Shown here one piece after another: positions 7,745-14,667 of a DNA stretch of 35,925 nucleotides. The position numbers were made by a program, and so were the translations under genes. The notes under the pieces are model-generated. The model searched no databases, had not been told where the DNA came from, and worked only from the letters and a program-made list of their open reading frames with translations. Numbering within the stretch: the first letter of the stretch is position 1; every line of letters begins with the position of its first letter. The stretch comes from a virus, in IMG/VR virus record IMGVR_UViG_3300023049_000088, positions 1-35,925 of that record. One strand, 5' to 3'.

Positions 7745-9337
7745 TCACGGAGACTCACCGTTCCGCAGGGTGAACTCGACCGAGACGCCGGGATCCACCT
7801 CCACATCGAAGTGCCGTTCGCGTTGCAGGTTCCCGCCACGTGCCTTGATCGTGTAGAGATTGTTGAATCCGCTGGTCTTCTCGTCCCACTCTCTCCCCTT
7901 CGGGGTGACCATGGTGTAGGCCACGTGAGCGGACGCCTTCTTGATGGGTGATCCGGCGAGGTCACCCTTGCCACGTGTCTTACCTGTGTGATCGAGCAGT
8001 AGCACGGTGCTACCGCTGAGCAGGAAGGCTTCGACCTGCTTCATCGCAAGCCCCATGTCGAGGGCTATGGACTGGTCGAGGTCAGCCACGGTCATCAGAT
8101 CCCAGAGGGAGTCGATGATCACGAGGTCGTACGGTGCTGCGTCGGTACGCACTGACTCCATGTGCGATCCTTCCTTCACGGACAGGCCGGGACGTGAGGC
8201 GTAGCGGATGCTAGACACCTCATCCTCGGTCATGCCTAGTGCGATGCACCTGTTGGCAATGTCCTCGGGGTCGTTCTCTTCATCCCAGTAGTAGACAGTG
8301 CCACCTTCTCGGATGACCTGACGTGCAGCCCACAGTGCGACGAACGTCTTGCCTGTACCGCCGTCGGCTGCAAGAACAGTGAGCCTGTTGCGCTGCAAGA
8401 AAGCAGGCACCAGCCAGTCTGTCTCGGGCACCCCGTCTCGAAGGATGGCCGAGAGATCAATGTACGAGATGAGTGTCTCGTTGTCAACTTTATCTTCATC
8501 TTCGGGTTCACCGAGGGCACGGTCAAGCCAGTCAACAGCGTCGCTGACAGCCAGCATGTTGTTCCCGTATGCCTGCTTCAGGCGTGGGATGCCGGTCGTC
8601 TGCTTGCCATCTACCCACCTGTCCAGCGTGGTGCGTGCGTTGACCACACGTGCATCCACCTCGTCGTCGTGGCCTAGGTGTGCCACGGCACCGACGATCA
8701 TGAACAGCAGGCCCGGTGTCTCACGTAGCAACTCGTACCTGCACAGCATGCCGGCCAGTGCGAGTGACGTGTCGTGCCTGTTCCCCTCACGTGGCCAGTA
8801 CCTGCCGAGCAGGCACACGGCAGCCGTGATGCTGGCGAGGCGCAGCAGTTGCTGCTCGGTCAGCACCTTGGGGTTGGTGCCCCAGTTTGTCCACTCGTAG
8901 GGGTTCCCCGAGGGGTGGATGCTCGGCTCGACCAGCGTCTGCCGGCCAGTTCCTCGCACCTCAAGGATCGTGGCCTTGCGGGCGTCACCGGTCTGCTCTT
9001 CGAGGCGGTCAACGAACTTGACATAAGCAGACCAGCCGTCACTGCACTCGTACCACATGTGAGACTTCGGGCTCCCCACCCTGCCTGACATGAGCGTCGG
9101 GGGTAGGAAGTCGGACGCCACCTCACGTGCACTGGGCCAGTCGAGATCGACATCGATGAGGCCGCCGCTAGGCAGCCCTGTTAGCAGGCCCACGTTGCCC
9201 TCGTCAGGTACGTCAACAGTGGCTAGCGTGGTGTTCTGCCATCCGTCAGTGTATGGCTGCTTGGTTCCTGCCCTGATGGGTACTGCCACCCACCCTTGTT
9301 GTGTGTACTTGTGGACCCAGTCCTCCAGTTCACTCAC
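7745..9337 (-). CDS. Primase-polymerase fused to RepA-like helicase ATPase
   Basis: 530 aa with two domains. The N-terminal 160 residues are a bifunctional primase/polymerase (prim-pol) domain: GLIDVDLDWPSA carries the catalytic D62 and D64, and LEVRGTGRQTLVEPSIHPSG (126-145) is the usual third motif region. The C-terminal half is a RecA-fold ATPase of the RepA/AAA_25 type: Walker A ADGGTGKT (324-331), Walker B DLVIIDS (404-410) and LLLDHTGK downstream. Such fusions prime DNA and act as the replicative helicase in phages and plasmids. It starts with GTG (9335-9337) overlapping the stop of the 99-aa gene (GTGA), with AAAGGA upstream. No separate DnaB or DnaG is present in the window. Confidence 0.9.
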   Translation of the reverse strand: MSELEDWVHKYTQQGWVAVPIRAGTKQPYTDGWQNTTLATVDVPDEGNVGLLTGLPSGGLIDVDLDWPSAREVASDFLPPTLMSGRVGSPKSHMWYECSDGWSAYVKFVDRLEEQTGDARKATILEVRGTGRQTLVEPSIHPSGNPYEWTNWGTNPKVLTEQQLLRLASITAAVCLLGRYWPREGNRHDTSLALAGMLCRYELLRETPGLLFMIVGAVAHLGHDDEVDARVVNARTTLDRWVDGKQTTGIPRLKQAYGNNMLAVSDAVDWLDRALGEPEDEDKVDNETLISYIDLSAILRDGVPETDWLVPAFLQRNRLTVLAADGGTGKTFVALWAARQVIREGGTVYYWDEENDPEDIANRCIALGMTEDEVSSIRYASRPGLSVKEGSHMESVRTDAAPYDLVIIDSLWDLMTVADLDQSIALDMGLAMKQVEAFLLSGSTVLLLDHTGKTRGKGDLAGSPIKKASAHVAYTMVTPKGREWDEKTSGFNNLYTIKARGGNLQRERHFDVEVDPGVSVEFTLRNGESP

Positions 9338-9633
9338 TTCGTCTTCTTCCTTTGCTTGCTCCGCTTGCTAGGCCCCACTTCACCGCGCTGGTTACGCGCC
9401 ACGTGCAGTGCCTGAGCGGTGGCCTTCTGCTCTCCGTACGCATCGTTCAGATAGCGCACGACACGTGGCATGTGCATGTAGTTGAACGCTTCTTGGATGA
9501 CGGCGTACTTCGTCTGAACAGCGTCCTTCCACTCCTTCCTCGTTCGGTCTACCTCACGGAACGCCTTGACCACGTCGTCGAGCATCTCCTTCTCCCGCTC
9601 GGGGGTGGCGTAGCCCTTGCTTCTGTCAGCCAT
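9334..9633 (-). CDS. Hypothetical charged helical protein
   Basis: 99 aa, highly charged and largely helical by composition (PEREKEMLDDVVKAFREVDR), ending in a strongly basic tail (GPSKRSKQRKKTK). Unrecognised. The ATG at 9631-9633 follows GAGAAAGG. It is the first gene of the replication operon and its stop overlaps the GTG of the primase-polymerase, so it is coupled to it. A small DNA-binding or helicase-loader-like accessory is possible from its position and charge, but nothing in the sequence proves this. Confidence 0.78.
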   Translation of the reverse strand: MADRSKGYATPEREKEMLDDVVKAFREVDRTRKEWKDAVQTKYAVIQEAFNYMHMPRVVRYLNDAYGEQKATAQALHVARNQRGEVGPSKRSKQRKKTK

Positions 9634-9661
9634 CTAAGAACCTTTCTCTGGTGGACTGGGA

Positions 9662-9690
9662 ACCCTAGCACCCCCCCGTGCGGGGGTCCA
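9662..9690 (-). promoter_or_regulatory. Weak candidate promoter for the replication operon
   Basis: Minus strand TGGACC (9685-9690), 17-base spacer, TAGGGT (9662-9667). The spacer holds a CCCCC-GTGC-GGGGG hairpin. It lies between the terminator at 9771-9809 and the first replication gene, where a promoter is needed, but the hexamers are only fair matches. Confidence 0.28.
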
Positions 9691-9770
9691 GCCCTCGACA
9701 CGTGAGATGACACACGGGTGGAGGGTCGCTACCCTCACTTTTGTACGGTGGTCCCAGTCCTCCGTCTTAA

Positions 9771-9809
9771 GCAAAGCCCCCGCAGCCTGCCTTCTGCGGG
9801 GGTCTTTGC
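9771..9809 (-). terminator. Strong hairpin terminator (possibly bidirectional)
   Basis: The arms GCAAAGCCCCCGCAG (9771-9785) and CTGCGGGGGTCTTTGC (9794-9809) pair around an 8-base loop with one bulged T. On the minus strand the GC stem is followed by CTTTGC. It lies just after the 39-aa gene and separates the small-gene array from the replication operon. There is no plus-strand gene here, so the minus-strand role is the relevant one. Confidence 0.75.
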
Positions 9810-9810
9810 G

Positions 9811-9930
9811 TCAGATGATGGGGATCCATCCACGGTCATAGGTGCGCCGCTCGTACTCCACCAGACGCCTCACGGTGTCGGGGTGGAGGGTCGCCACACG
9901 TGGCGTGAACAGGTCACGTAGCCAGCGCAT
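9811..9930 (-). CDS. 39-aa hypothetical basic peptide
   Basis: The frame starts at an ATG (9928-9930) overlapping the stop of the 73-aa gene (TGATG) and ends one base before the terminator hairpin. The peptide begins MRWLRDLFTPRVATLHP, continues with an Arg-rich helix (TVRRLVEYERRTYDRG) and ends WIPII. The overlap and the neat fit before a terminator support a real gene. No family recognised. Its amphipathic basic character could suit nucleic acid or membrane contact. Confidence 0.6.
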   Translation of the reverse strand: MRWLRDLFTPRVATLHPDTVRRLVEYERRTYDRGWIPII

Positions 9931-10151
9931 CACGTGCCCTTCTCCATCTGGTCGATGAGGTTGCGGGCCTCCGCGATGCGGTACTCCGCAGTGCCCCCTC
10001 CCTCACGCTCGACCTCGGCCCAGAACAGGGCGAGGCCGGCGACGTTGCGCTGCCTCGGGGTACCCCGCATCTGCGTGCGCATCTTCTTGAGGCGCATCAT
10101 CTGCGTGGCGATGGGGTCGTCGTCGGCGGTGGCCGTCTCGTCGTTGCTCAT
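9930..10151 (-). CDS. Hypothetical protein
   Basis: 73 aa from the ATG at 10149-10151, which has the array's AGGACACGAC leader directly upstream. A longer open frame upstream is antisense to the DUF932 gene's normal reading and is rejected. Acidic N-terminus (SNDETATADDDP), then a Met/Lys/Arg-rich helix (MMRLKKMRTQMRG) and a C-terminal helix (AEYRIAEARNLIDQMEKGT). Unrecognised. It follows DUF932 after a hairpin and is coupled by TGATG to the 39-aa gene. Confidence 0.72.
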   Translation of the reverse strand: MSNDETATADDDPIATQMMRLKKMRTQMRGTPRQRNVAGLALFWAEVEREGGGTAEYRIAEARNLIDQMEKGT

Positions 10152-10169
10152 GTCGTGTCCTATGTGAGG

Positions 10170-10191
10170 GGCGGGGGCCGGAGCCCCCGCC
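10170..10191 (-). terminator. GC-rich hairpin after the DUF932 gene
   Basis: Perfect 9-base arms GGCGGGGGC (10170-10178) and GCCCCCGCC (10183-10191) with a 4-base loop. No T-run follows on the minus strand, so it may be a processing or stabilising hairpin rather than a complete intrinsic terminator. Confidence 0.5.
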
Positions 10192-10197
10192 ATGGTG

Positions 10198-11190
10198 TCA
10201 CAGCAGGGCTGCCTGCCGTGCGAACACCTCGGCCTTGGCCTTGAGCGGCTCGTCGGTGAGGTACGTGCGGCTGAAGTGCGTTTCGTCCGAGCGGTAGCCC
10301 CGGACGTGGTCGAGGTACTCACCGGCAGCCTGCACGAGGCCGTAGGCGGTGGGCCTGATGACCTCAGGCGTGGTGCCCTCGCCGTCGTTGAGGATGCGCC
10401 GCAGATCGCCACGTGCCTCCTCGACGTTGGCCTTGACGCGGTCGCTGATGAGGGCGGCGGCGTCGGGCAGCGGCATCATCATCTGGATGAACGCCTCCTC
10501 CTGCTCCGCAGTGATGCGGATGCCGAGCAGGTCATCGGCCCAGTCGAGGTAGGTCTGCCGGCTGTCCTTCAGCCCAGCGATGACCTGCTTGGCCTCGGCC
10601 ACACGGTCGTTGATGCTCGCCGTGTGGCGGAAGGTGTACTGCATGCCGTGACGGTCAGCCTCGGCGTCGGCAGCACGGGACGTGTTGTCACACACGATGC
10701 GTGTCATCAGGCGCTGTGCTCGCAGGCTGCCCGACCCGTCGTGGCTGTTCTGCACTGCGAGGTAGGGCAGGGTCGCACCCTTCGGGTCACCGGGCACCTC
10801 GAAGGGGTCACGCAGACGGAGCAGGGCCCACACCTTGCGTCCACCCTTGAGCGAGCCGGCGGTCTCGTACTGCACCTCGGGGTCGTTGACCAGTGCCTCT
10901 GCGAGGGGGCCGAGGTCGGCGTTGCTGAACGGGGTGTACGTGTCGTTCATGATGGCGAGCCACTCGCCGTTGTCGTCACGCACGATGCCCTTCTGCCCGT
11001 CGATGCTGCGGTACTGCGGGGCGTCCGGCGTGCCGTACCGGGCGAAGACCGGCACCTCACGCACATCCCAGTCGAGGCCAGCGAGGGTGCGGGCCTCGTT
11101 CCAGTCGGTCACGTCACGGTCGATGACGTTGCCCAGCCCGTGCCATGCGGGCTGACGAACGAACATGCCGGAGTCGAAGTTGTGTGCCAT
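10198..11190 (-). CDS. DUF932 family phage/plasmid protein
   Basis: 330 aa from the ATG at 11188-11190, which follows AGGAGCAACACC. The frame can extend to 11235 but that codon falls inside the promoter -10 box. The protein has the DUF932 (TIGR03299-like) signature: an N-terminal FVRQPAWHGLGNVI, RYGTPDAPQYRSIDG, NDTYTPFSNADLGPLAEAL, KVWALLRLRDP, the conserved VQNSHDGSGSL, TRIVCDNT and a helical C-terminal half. DUF932 proteins are common in phages and conjugative elements, often near replication genes. Their biochemical function is not established. It has its own strong promoter, suggesting substantial early expression. Confidence 0.88.
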   Translation of the reverse strand: MAHNFDSGMFVRQPAWHGLGNVIDRDVTDWNEARTLAGLDWDVREVPVFARYGTPDAPQYRSIDGQKGIVRDDNGEWLAIMNDTYTPFSNADLGPLAEALVNDPEVQYETAGSLKGGRKVWALLRLRDPFEVPGDPKGATLPYLAVQNSHDGSGSLRAQRLMTRIVCDNTSRAADAEADRHGMQYTFRHTASINDRVAEAKQVIAGLKDSRQTYLDWADDLLGIRITAEQEEAFIQMMMPLPDAAALISDRVKANVEEARGDLRRILNDGEGTTPEVIRPTAYGLVQAAGEYLDHVRGYRSDETHFSRTYLTDEPLKAKAEVFARQAALL

Positions 11191-11233
11191 GGTGTTGCTC
11201 CTGTGTATTGTTGCGGTGTTGTCGTGCCCCACC

Positions 11234-11262
11234 ATAGTAGCAGGTCACTTTTTGATTGTCAA
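11234..11262 (-). promoter_or_regulatory. Strong sigma70-type promoter for DUF932
   Basis: Minus strand TTGACA (11257-11262), exact 17-base spacer, TACTAT (11234-11239). The -35 box overlaps the stop codon of the upstream 73-aa gene. Transcription would begin near 11227, giving a leader of under 40 bases with an AGGAG site. This is the best promoter match in the left arm. Confidence 0.75.
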
Positions 11263-11480
11263 CCGAAAACCTTACGCTTCAGGTTGCCGATGGTTGCGTT
11301 GTGCTTGCGAGGATCCACGAGTGCAGTGCCTCCGTGGTACTCGGTCACGTCACGCATGAGGTCGTCATTCTGATCGAACGTCCAGCGGAATGACTCGTCA
11401 TCCCAGCCATCCCCCACGCAGAAGTGCCCGATGCACATGAGGTAGGCGGCGAGTGACATGTCGGTGGTGTGGAAGTACAT
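11259..11480 (-). CDS. Small protein resembling DUF5659
   Basis: 73 aa from the ATG at 11478-11480, preceded by the AAGGACACACATC leader. The pattern YFHTTDMSLAAYLMCIGH at the N-terminus, an FxWTFDQ strand, TEYHGGTALVDPRKH and a terminal LKRKVFG resembles DUF5659, a small domain seen in phage and actinobacterial proteins, with no known function. Assigned by pattern memory. It sits in the hairpin-separated early gene array, just upstream of the DUF932 promoter. Confidence 0.7.
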   Translation of the reverse strand: MYFHTTDMSLAAYLMCIGHFCVGDGWDDESFRWTFDQNDDLMRDVTEYHGGTALVDPRKHNATIGNLKRKVFG

Positions 11481-11500
11481 GATGTGTGTCCTTGTGTGTG

Positions 11501-11522
11501 GGCGGGGGCCTGCACCCCCGCC
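11501..11522 (-). terminator. GC-rich intergenic hairpin
   Basis: Perfect arms GGCGGGGG (11501-11508) and CCCCCGCC (11515-11522), 6-base loop. It lies between the 200-aa and 73-aa genes. No U-run follows. Confidence 0.5.
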
Positions 11523-11526
11523 GTGG

Positions 11527-12129
11527 TCAGTCAATCTCGACGCTGTCGAGCGTTGCGCAGTCAACGTAGACACCGTCGGGCAGGTCGATCTCGTCGGCGG
11601 CGAGCACCTCGACGCGCTCCTCCTCCTCGGAGGTCAGCGTCCCATCAGGTGAGGCCATGCAGGCCACGCTCACTTCGATGACGAGCGACACGGGGAACGG
11701 CACGCTGTACGCCTCGCTGGTGCAATCGTCCAAGTCGGCGGTGAGCACACCCTCTCGGTGGTTGATGCCGTAGGGGAACAGCAACCCCTCCATGTCGGAG
11801 ATGTCTTCGATCATGATCTCGGCGTTGCCGCTCGCCTCGACATTGACAATGGCAGTGGCCTCGACCAGCGAAGGGACGATGAGACCGTCCTTCACGTGAT
11901 GGCCGGGGATGACGAAGTGTGCGCCGTCCTCGTACGTGTCGTCGACCACGGCCTCAGCGCCACCGAGGCAAGCGGACAGGAAGTCGGCGAGTCGGTCCCC
12001 GATGTTGCCGACGTGCTCCACGTACGACTCACGTCGAGTGGGCATCTGCTCCAGCGCCTGCTTGATGTGCTCGTCGGGAAAGTACTGTTCCGAGGTGCCG
12101 TCATCGTTGATCTGAACGTAGGTAGTCAT
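11527..12129 (-). CDS. Hypothetical acidic protein
   Basis: 200 aa starting at the ATG at 12127-12129, preceded by the AAGGACACACACC leader. The protein is strongly acidic (SEEEERVEVLAADEIDLPDG near the C-terminus) and seems to alternate helix and strand. Unrecognised. A very acidic soluble early phage protein could mimic DNA or bind a host basic protein, but nothing here proves that. It has its own promoter candidate and is followed by a GC-rich hairpin. Confidence 0.78.
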   Translation of the reverse strand: MTTYVQINDDGTSEQYFPDEHIKQALEQMPTRRESYVEHVGNIGDRLADFLSACLGGAEAVVDDTYEDGAHFVIPGHHVKDGLIVPSLVEATAIVNVEASGNAEIMIEDISDMEGLLFPYGINHREGVLTADLDDCTSEAYSVPFPVSLVIEVSVACMASPDGTLTSEEEERVEVLAADEIDLPDGVYVDCATLDSVEID

Positions 12130-12173
12130 GGTGTGTGTCCTTGTGTGTTGTTGGAGTGTTGTGCCGCCCCACC

Positions 12174-12202
12174 ATGGTAGCGGGGCGGCGTTGACCTGTC
12201 AC
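12174..12202 (-). promoter_or_regulatory. Candidate promoter for the 200-aa gene
   Basis: Minus strand GTGACA (12197-12202), 17-base spacer, TACCAT (12174-12179). The -10 box lies in the loop of a hairpin with arms GCCGCCCC (12163-12170) and GGGGCGGC (12182-12189), so the upstream transcript could fold here while a new one starts. Confidence 0.5.
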
Positions 12203-12559
12203 TCAGCGAAGCGCCTCCGGCTTCCATCCCTTCAGTGCTTGCTTGATGAAGGCGTTACGTGTCTTGAGGGACACGTTGGTCGTGAGACCCACGTAAGGTG
12301 CTAGGTCATTGATGGTCGGGGAGAACATTGCGTCATCGATGACGTACACAGCGCGACCGAGGGTTGCGACGAACCCTGCACGCCATGCGAACTCTTCGGC
12401 GTCCTCGGCCGTCTTGATGCCCGGCATGTCGACGGCCATGGTCGTCCAGACGATGGCATCGAGCATGTTCCGCTCTCGCTCTGTGTACGCGGCACCCTCG
12501 CCACGTGTCATGACGTCAGCGTAGATGTTGGTGTCTGAGGCGTCCCAGTTGAGGCTCAT
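12203..12559 (-). CDS. Hypothetical protein
   Basis: 118 aa from the ATG at 12557-12559, chosen because the shared leader (AAGGATCACAC) precedes it; an earlier ATG at 12577 lies upstream of that leader. It begins SLNWDASDTNIYADVMTRGEG and has mixed alpha/beta composition with a basic C-terminal end (RNAFIKQALKGWKPEALR). Unrecognised. Member of the small-gene array. Confidence 0.75.
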   Translation of the reverse strand: MSLNWDASDTNIYADVMTRGEGAAYTERERNMLDAIVWTTMAVDMPGIKTAEDAEEFAWRAGFVATLGRAVYVIDDAMFSPTINDLAPYVGLTTNVSLKTRNAFIKQALKGWKPEALR

Positions 12560-12582
12560 GTGTGATCCTTGTGTCATGTGAT

Positions 12583-12604
12583 GGGCGGGGCATGTGCCCC
12601 GCCC
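12583..12604 (-). terminator. Palindromic GC-rich hairpin
   Basis: GGGCGGGGCA (12583-12592) and TGCCCCGCCC (12595-12604) form a perfect inverted repeat with a 2-base centre. It sits in the gap between the 101-aa gene and the leader of the 118-aa gene. No U-run. Confidence 0.5.
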
Positions 12605-12614
12605 GGTGTGTGTG

Positions 12615-12920
12615 TCAGGCCAGTGCGTCGTTCAGGCTGTCACGGAGGGCGGTGGCCTGCTCGATGCTCAGGTACCCCTCGACAGAGGAAGAATTCTTGC
12701 TGAGCGTGACCACGATGAAGTCGTCGCCCGGCGCCTCCACGTACATGGCCTTCGCCATGTCCGCCCTGTGGATCGTCGCCATCACCCAAGGGTGGCTGTT
12801 CGTACAGTACGTGCCGACCCTGAGGTCGAGGACCTTGTACGTGGCGCTGTGCATGGTGTCTTCGTTGTACGTGCTGTTCAGGGTGAGTGTCGGCATGTCA
12901 GCGGGGAAGGTGGTGTTCAT
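12615..12920 (-). CDS. Hypothetical protein
   Basis: 101 aa from the ATG at 12918-12920, preceded by the ACACAGGAACACACC leader. The longer frame from 13007 would read through the promoter-like element and is rejected. Mixed strand-rich N-terminus (TFPADMPTLTLNS), one cysteine, and a C-terminal helix (SIEQATALRDSLNDALA). Unrecognised. Confidence 0.76.
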   Translation of the reverse strand: MNTTFPADMPTLTLNSTYNEDTMHSATYKVLDLRVGTYCTNSHPWVMATIHRADMAKAMYVEAPGDDFIVVTLSKNSSSVEGYLSIEQATALRDSLNDALA

Positions 12921-12951
12921 GGTGTGTTCCTGTGTTGTGTTGTTTCGATCT

Positions 12952-12980
12952 TGCAGTTTCCACTGTACAGCATCTGTCAA
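12952..12980 (-). promoter_or_regulatory. Conserved promoter/operator-like element, copy 1
   Basis: On the minus strand: TTGACA (12975-12980), CTGTACAGT (12962-12970), ACTGCA (12952-12957). The same order recurs at 14327-14356, and a variant at 14951-14990. TTGACA is 17 bases from ACTGCA. CTGTACAG is itself a palindrome and could be an operator between the boxes. It overlaps the stop of the 67-aa gene. Confidence 0.5.
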
Positions 12981-13180
12981 ATCGCAGTGTCCCGAAGGGC
13001 TTCGCAAGAATGGGGCTTCACGATGACGTGGTGCGAGTGCGACGTGCGGCTCATTTCACGCCTCACGTAGGACTGGGGCTCTACCCAGCGGCCAGTGTTC
13101 ACGTACTCATCACATGATGCGCACTTCGTGAACACTACGTATGCGAAGCCGTCCATTACGCCGATGGTTTGGGATGTCAT
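12977..13180 (-). CDS. Small putative zinc-binding protein
   Basis: 67 aa. The ATG at 13178-13180 overlaps the stop of the 74-aa gene (ATGA) with GGAGG upstream, so the two are coupled. The sequence carries KCASCDEY (C-x2-C), then GRWVEPQSYV, then SHSHH and a later cysteine (HSC). This spacing recalls small treble-clef or zinc-ribbon modules where a C-x2-C pair is followed by H or C ligands, but the C-terminal pair is not complete. Function unknown. Confidence 0.68.
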   Translation of the reverse strand: MTSQTIGVMDGFAYVVFTKCASCDEYVNTGRWVEPQSYVRREMSRTSHSHHVIVKPHSCEALRDTAI

Positions 13181-13401
13181 GCGAGGGCCTCCGCAGTGTC
13201 GATAGCGTGGTGCTGCACGGCGTGCGCAGCGTCCGTCAGTTCTTCACGTGTGGCGGTCATGCTCCCGACCCAGTCCTCGCAGTGGTACGTGATGGTGAAC
13301 GTGCCCCCGTCCTCCCGCGAGATCGTCACGTGATACTCGATGGGCGTTGTGCGTCCGGCGAATTCGCTGCCGGCGGGAACGGTGAAGGTTGCGATAGTCA
13401 T
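13177..13401 (-). CDS. Hypothetical protein
   Basis: 74 aa, ATG at 13399-13401 after CAGGAGCACATC. The composition suggests a small beta-rich N-terminal domain (EYHVTISREDGGTFTITYHCEDW) followed by a helix (REELTDAAHAVQHHA). Unrecognised. Coupled by ATGA to the downstream 67-aa gene. Confidence 0.75.
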   Translation of the reverse strand: MTIATFTVPAGSEFAGRTTPIEYHVTISREDGGTFTITYHCEDWVGSMTATREELTDAAHAVQHHAIDTAEALA

Positions 13402-13439
13402 GATGTGCTCCTGAGTGTGTGATGGCTACGTGAGGGGCG

Positions 13440-13508
13440 CTACGGGGGTGGCACGGCCAGCGCCACCACCCCCAGAAGCGCGGCCCGTAGGAGGGTCCGG
13501 CGTGTCAT
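13440..13508 (-). CDS. Possible 22-aa hydrophobic peptide
   Basis: A frame of 22 codons begins at an ATG (13506-13508) overlapping the stop of the 263-aa gene (TGATG) and ends TAG at 13440-13442. It reads MTRRTLLRAALLGVVALAVP, a positively charged start followed by a hydrophobic helix. The DNA also contains an imperfect hairpin (GGTGGC 13447-13452 with GCCACC 13462-13467), so the segment may be a transcriptional structure rather than a gene. Tentative. Confidence 0.3.
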   Translation of the reverse strand: MTRRTLLRAALLGVVALAVPPP

Positions 13509-14299
13509 CAGTGGGCGAGGAGGATCATCGTGGCACCGCTGCGCTCCGTGGCGCAGAGCGGGGTGTCTCCTCCGCAGGCTCGCTTGCCCTCGGTACGTGA
13601 GGTGCGTCCTGCGAAGCACCCGTCGGCCCGGCCTGCCATCTCGGGGCAGACGAAGCCCCCGAGTTCACGCTTGATCTCGGCGACGTGTTCGTCATCACGT
13701 GCCACCATCACGGGCTGAAAGCCCTTCGTCTTGGCCCTTCTGGCGTCTTCGATGGTGTCGCACGAAGCGTTGACCGCAGTGTCGAACGCCGGTCGACCGT
13801 CGTCCCACGTGTGGGTGTACGTGATCAGCGGGATGCCCGCTGCGTTGCACGTGATGCGAAGCGCAGCGAGGAACGCCTTGCTCAGGGCCCGCTCAGCGAC
13901 GGTCCGGCCGTAGTCACCGATCACGCCGTACCGGATCGCCTCACATGCCCCGTCCGAGATGGCGTTGGCGACCATGCGCTGCGCTTCGAGGGCAGGGATG
14001 CCCTCGACACGGTCGGCGGTCCATCCCGATGGGCCGTCGGCGTAGCAGTCCTGTTCAGCGTCGCCACCGAAGCGAGCCGGGAGGTGAATGCACGTGAGGG
14101 GACACGTCTCGTACGTGCGTCCCTTACGTGGCGTGGTCGCCTCCGCCTCGGTGAACGCGACGGGATTGATGACCCAGATGCGTGCATCACGCTGAGTGGC
14201 GGGGCGCTTACGTACACCTTCGATGGCGGGGAGCACGGGAAGGCCAGTCAACTTGCGATTGGCCGATCCCTGCGCAATGTGAACGTAGAGGGTTTGCAT
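13508..14299 (-). CDS. Cysteine-rich phage protein of unknown function
   Basis: 263 aa from the ATG at 14297-14299 after the ACAGGAACACAAC leader. It opens MQTLYVHIAQGSANRKLTGL, has TGLPVLPAIEG, and then CPLTCIHLPA with CYADGPSGW about 20 residues later. The pattern CPxxC...CYAxxGP recalls a group of conserved phage proteins (including gp88-like families) with no defined activity. Later segments include TYTHTWDDGRP, GFQPVMVARDDEHVAE and a Cys-rich C-terminus (FVCPEM, CFAGR, ACGG, PLCA). Metal or Fe-S binding is a reasonable inference from the cysteines. It follows a conserved promoter-like element. Confidence 0.75.
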   Translation of the reverse strand: MQTLYVHIAQGSANRKLTGLPVLPAIEGVRKRPATQRDARIWVINPVAFTEAEATTPRKGRTYETCPLTCIHLPARFGGDAEQDCYADGPSGWTADRVEGIPALEAQRMVANAISDGACEAIRYGVIGDYGRTVAERALSKAFLAALRITCNAAGIPLITYTHTWDDGRPAFDTAVNASCDTIEDARRAKTKGFQPVMVARDDEHVAEIKRELGGFVCPEMAGRADGCFAGRTSRTEGKRACGGDTPLCATERSGATMILLAH

Positions 14300-14326
14300 G
14301 TTGTGTTCCTGTTGTGTTGTCGAGTG

Positions 14327-14356
14327 CTGCAGTTACCACTGTACAGGGAGTGTCAA
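14327..14356 (-). promoter_or_regulatory. Conserved promoter/operator-like element, copy 2
   Basis: Minus strand TTGACA (14351-14356), CTGTACAGT (14338-14346), CTGCAG (14327-14332). Same order and spacing as copy 1 at 12952-12980: seven bases between TTGACA and TACAGT. Directly upstream of the 263-aa gene's leader. Confidence 0.5.
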
Positions 14357-14377
14357 GTCGGCACCCCCCGTAGGGTG

Positions 14378-14584
14378 TCAGTAGGAGAGGTAGATTTCGA
14401 TCCACGTGCCTAGGGGACACGTGATCGATGTGCCCTCCGCGAGATCGATCCTCACGGCGCTGCCGTTCACGCGGGTGACGTCCTTCACGAGCATGCCCTC
14501 GTCACGTGAGACGTTGACCACGAGGTCATTGCGTCGGATGTCGACCGCCTTGACAGAGTCGCGGTAGTAGTTCAAGTTGCCCAT
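14378..14584 (-). CDS. Hypothetical small beta-rich protein
   Basis: 68 aa, ATG at 14582-14584, preceded by CAACAGGGCACAAA. It alternates short strands (DLVVNVSRDEGMLVKDVTRVNG, AVRIDLAEG, TWIEIYLSY), suggesting a small barrel. One cysteine. Unrecognised. It lies in the array, downstream of a (GT)n tract and paired hairpins. Confidence 0.72.
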   Translation of the reverse strand: MGNLNYYRDSVKAVDIRRNDLVVNVSRDEGMLVKDVTRVNGSAVRIDLAEGTSITCPLGTWIEIYLSY

Positions 14585-14595
14585 TTTGTGCCCTG

Positions 14596-14613
14596 TTGTG
14601 TGTGTGTGTGTGT
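14596..14613. repeat. GT dinucleotide tract
   Basis: An uninterrupted run of alternating G and T between the 68-aa and 85-aa genes. On the minus strand this gives a CACACA leader segment, a longer version of the A/C-rich leaders of neighbouring genes. Such tracts can slip during replication. Confidence 0.7.
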
Positions 14614-14655
14614 GGTGCTAACAGCACCGCGAGGCGCCCCACGTGAGCGGGGCGC
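14614..14655 (-). terminator. Two adjacent intergenic hairpins
   Basis: GGTGCT (14614-14619) pairs with AGCACC (14623-14628). GCGCCCC (14634-14640) pairs with GGGGCGC (14649-14655). Both lie just after the 85-aa gene. No U-run follows, so termination is possible but not certain. Confidence 0.45.
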
Positions 14656-14667
14656 TACGCGCTGACG

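Noticed and set aside
10192-11373. 393-aa plus-strand open frame
   Set aside because: Antisense to the recognised DUF932 gene and its promoter; low-complexity Val/Leu/Arg-rich composition of a shadow frame in GC-rich DNA.
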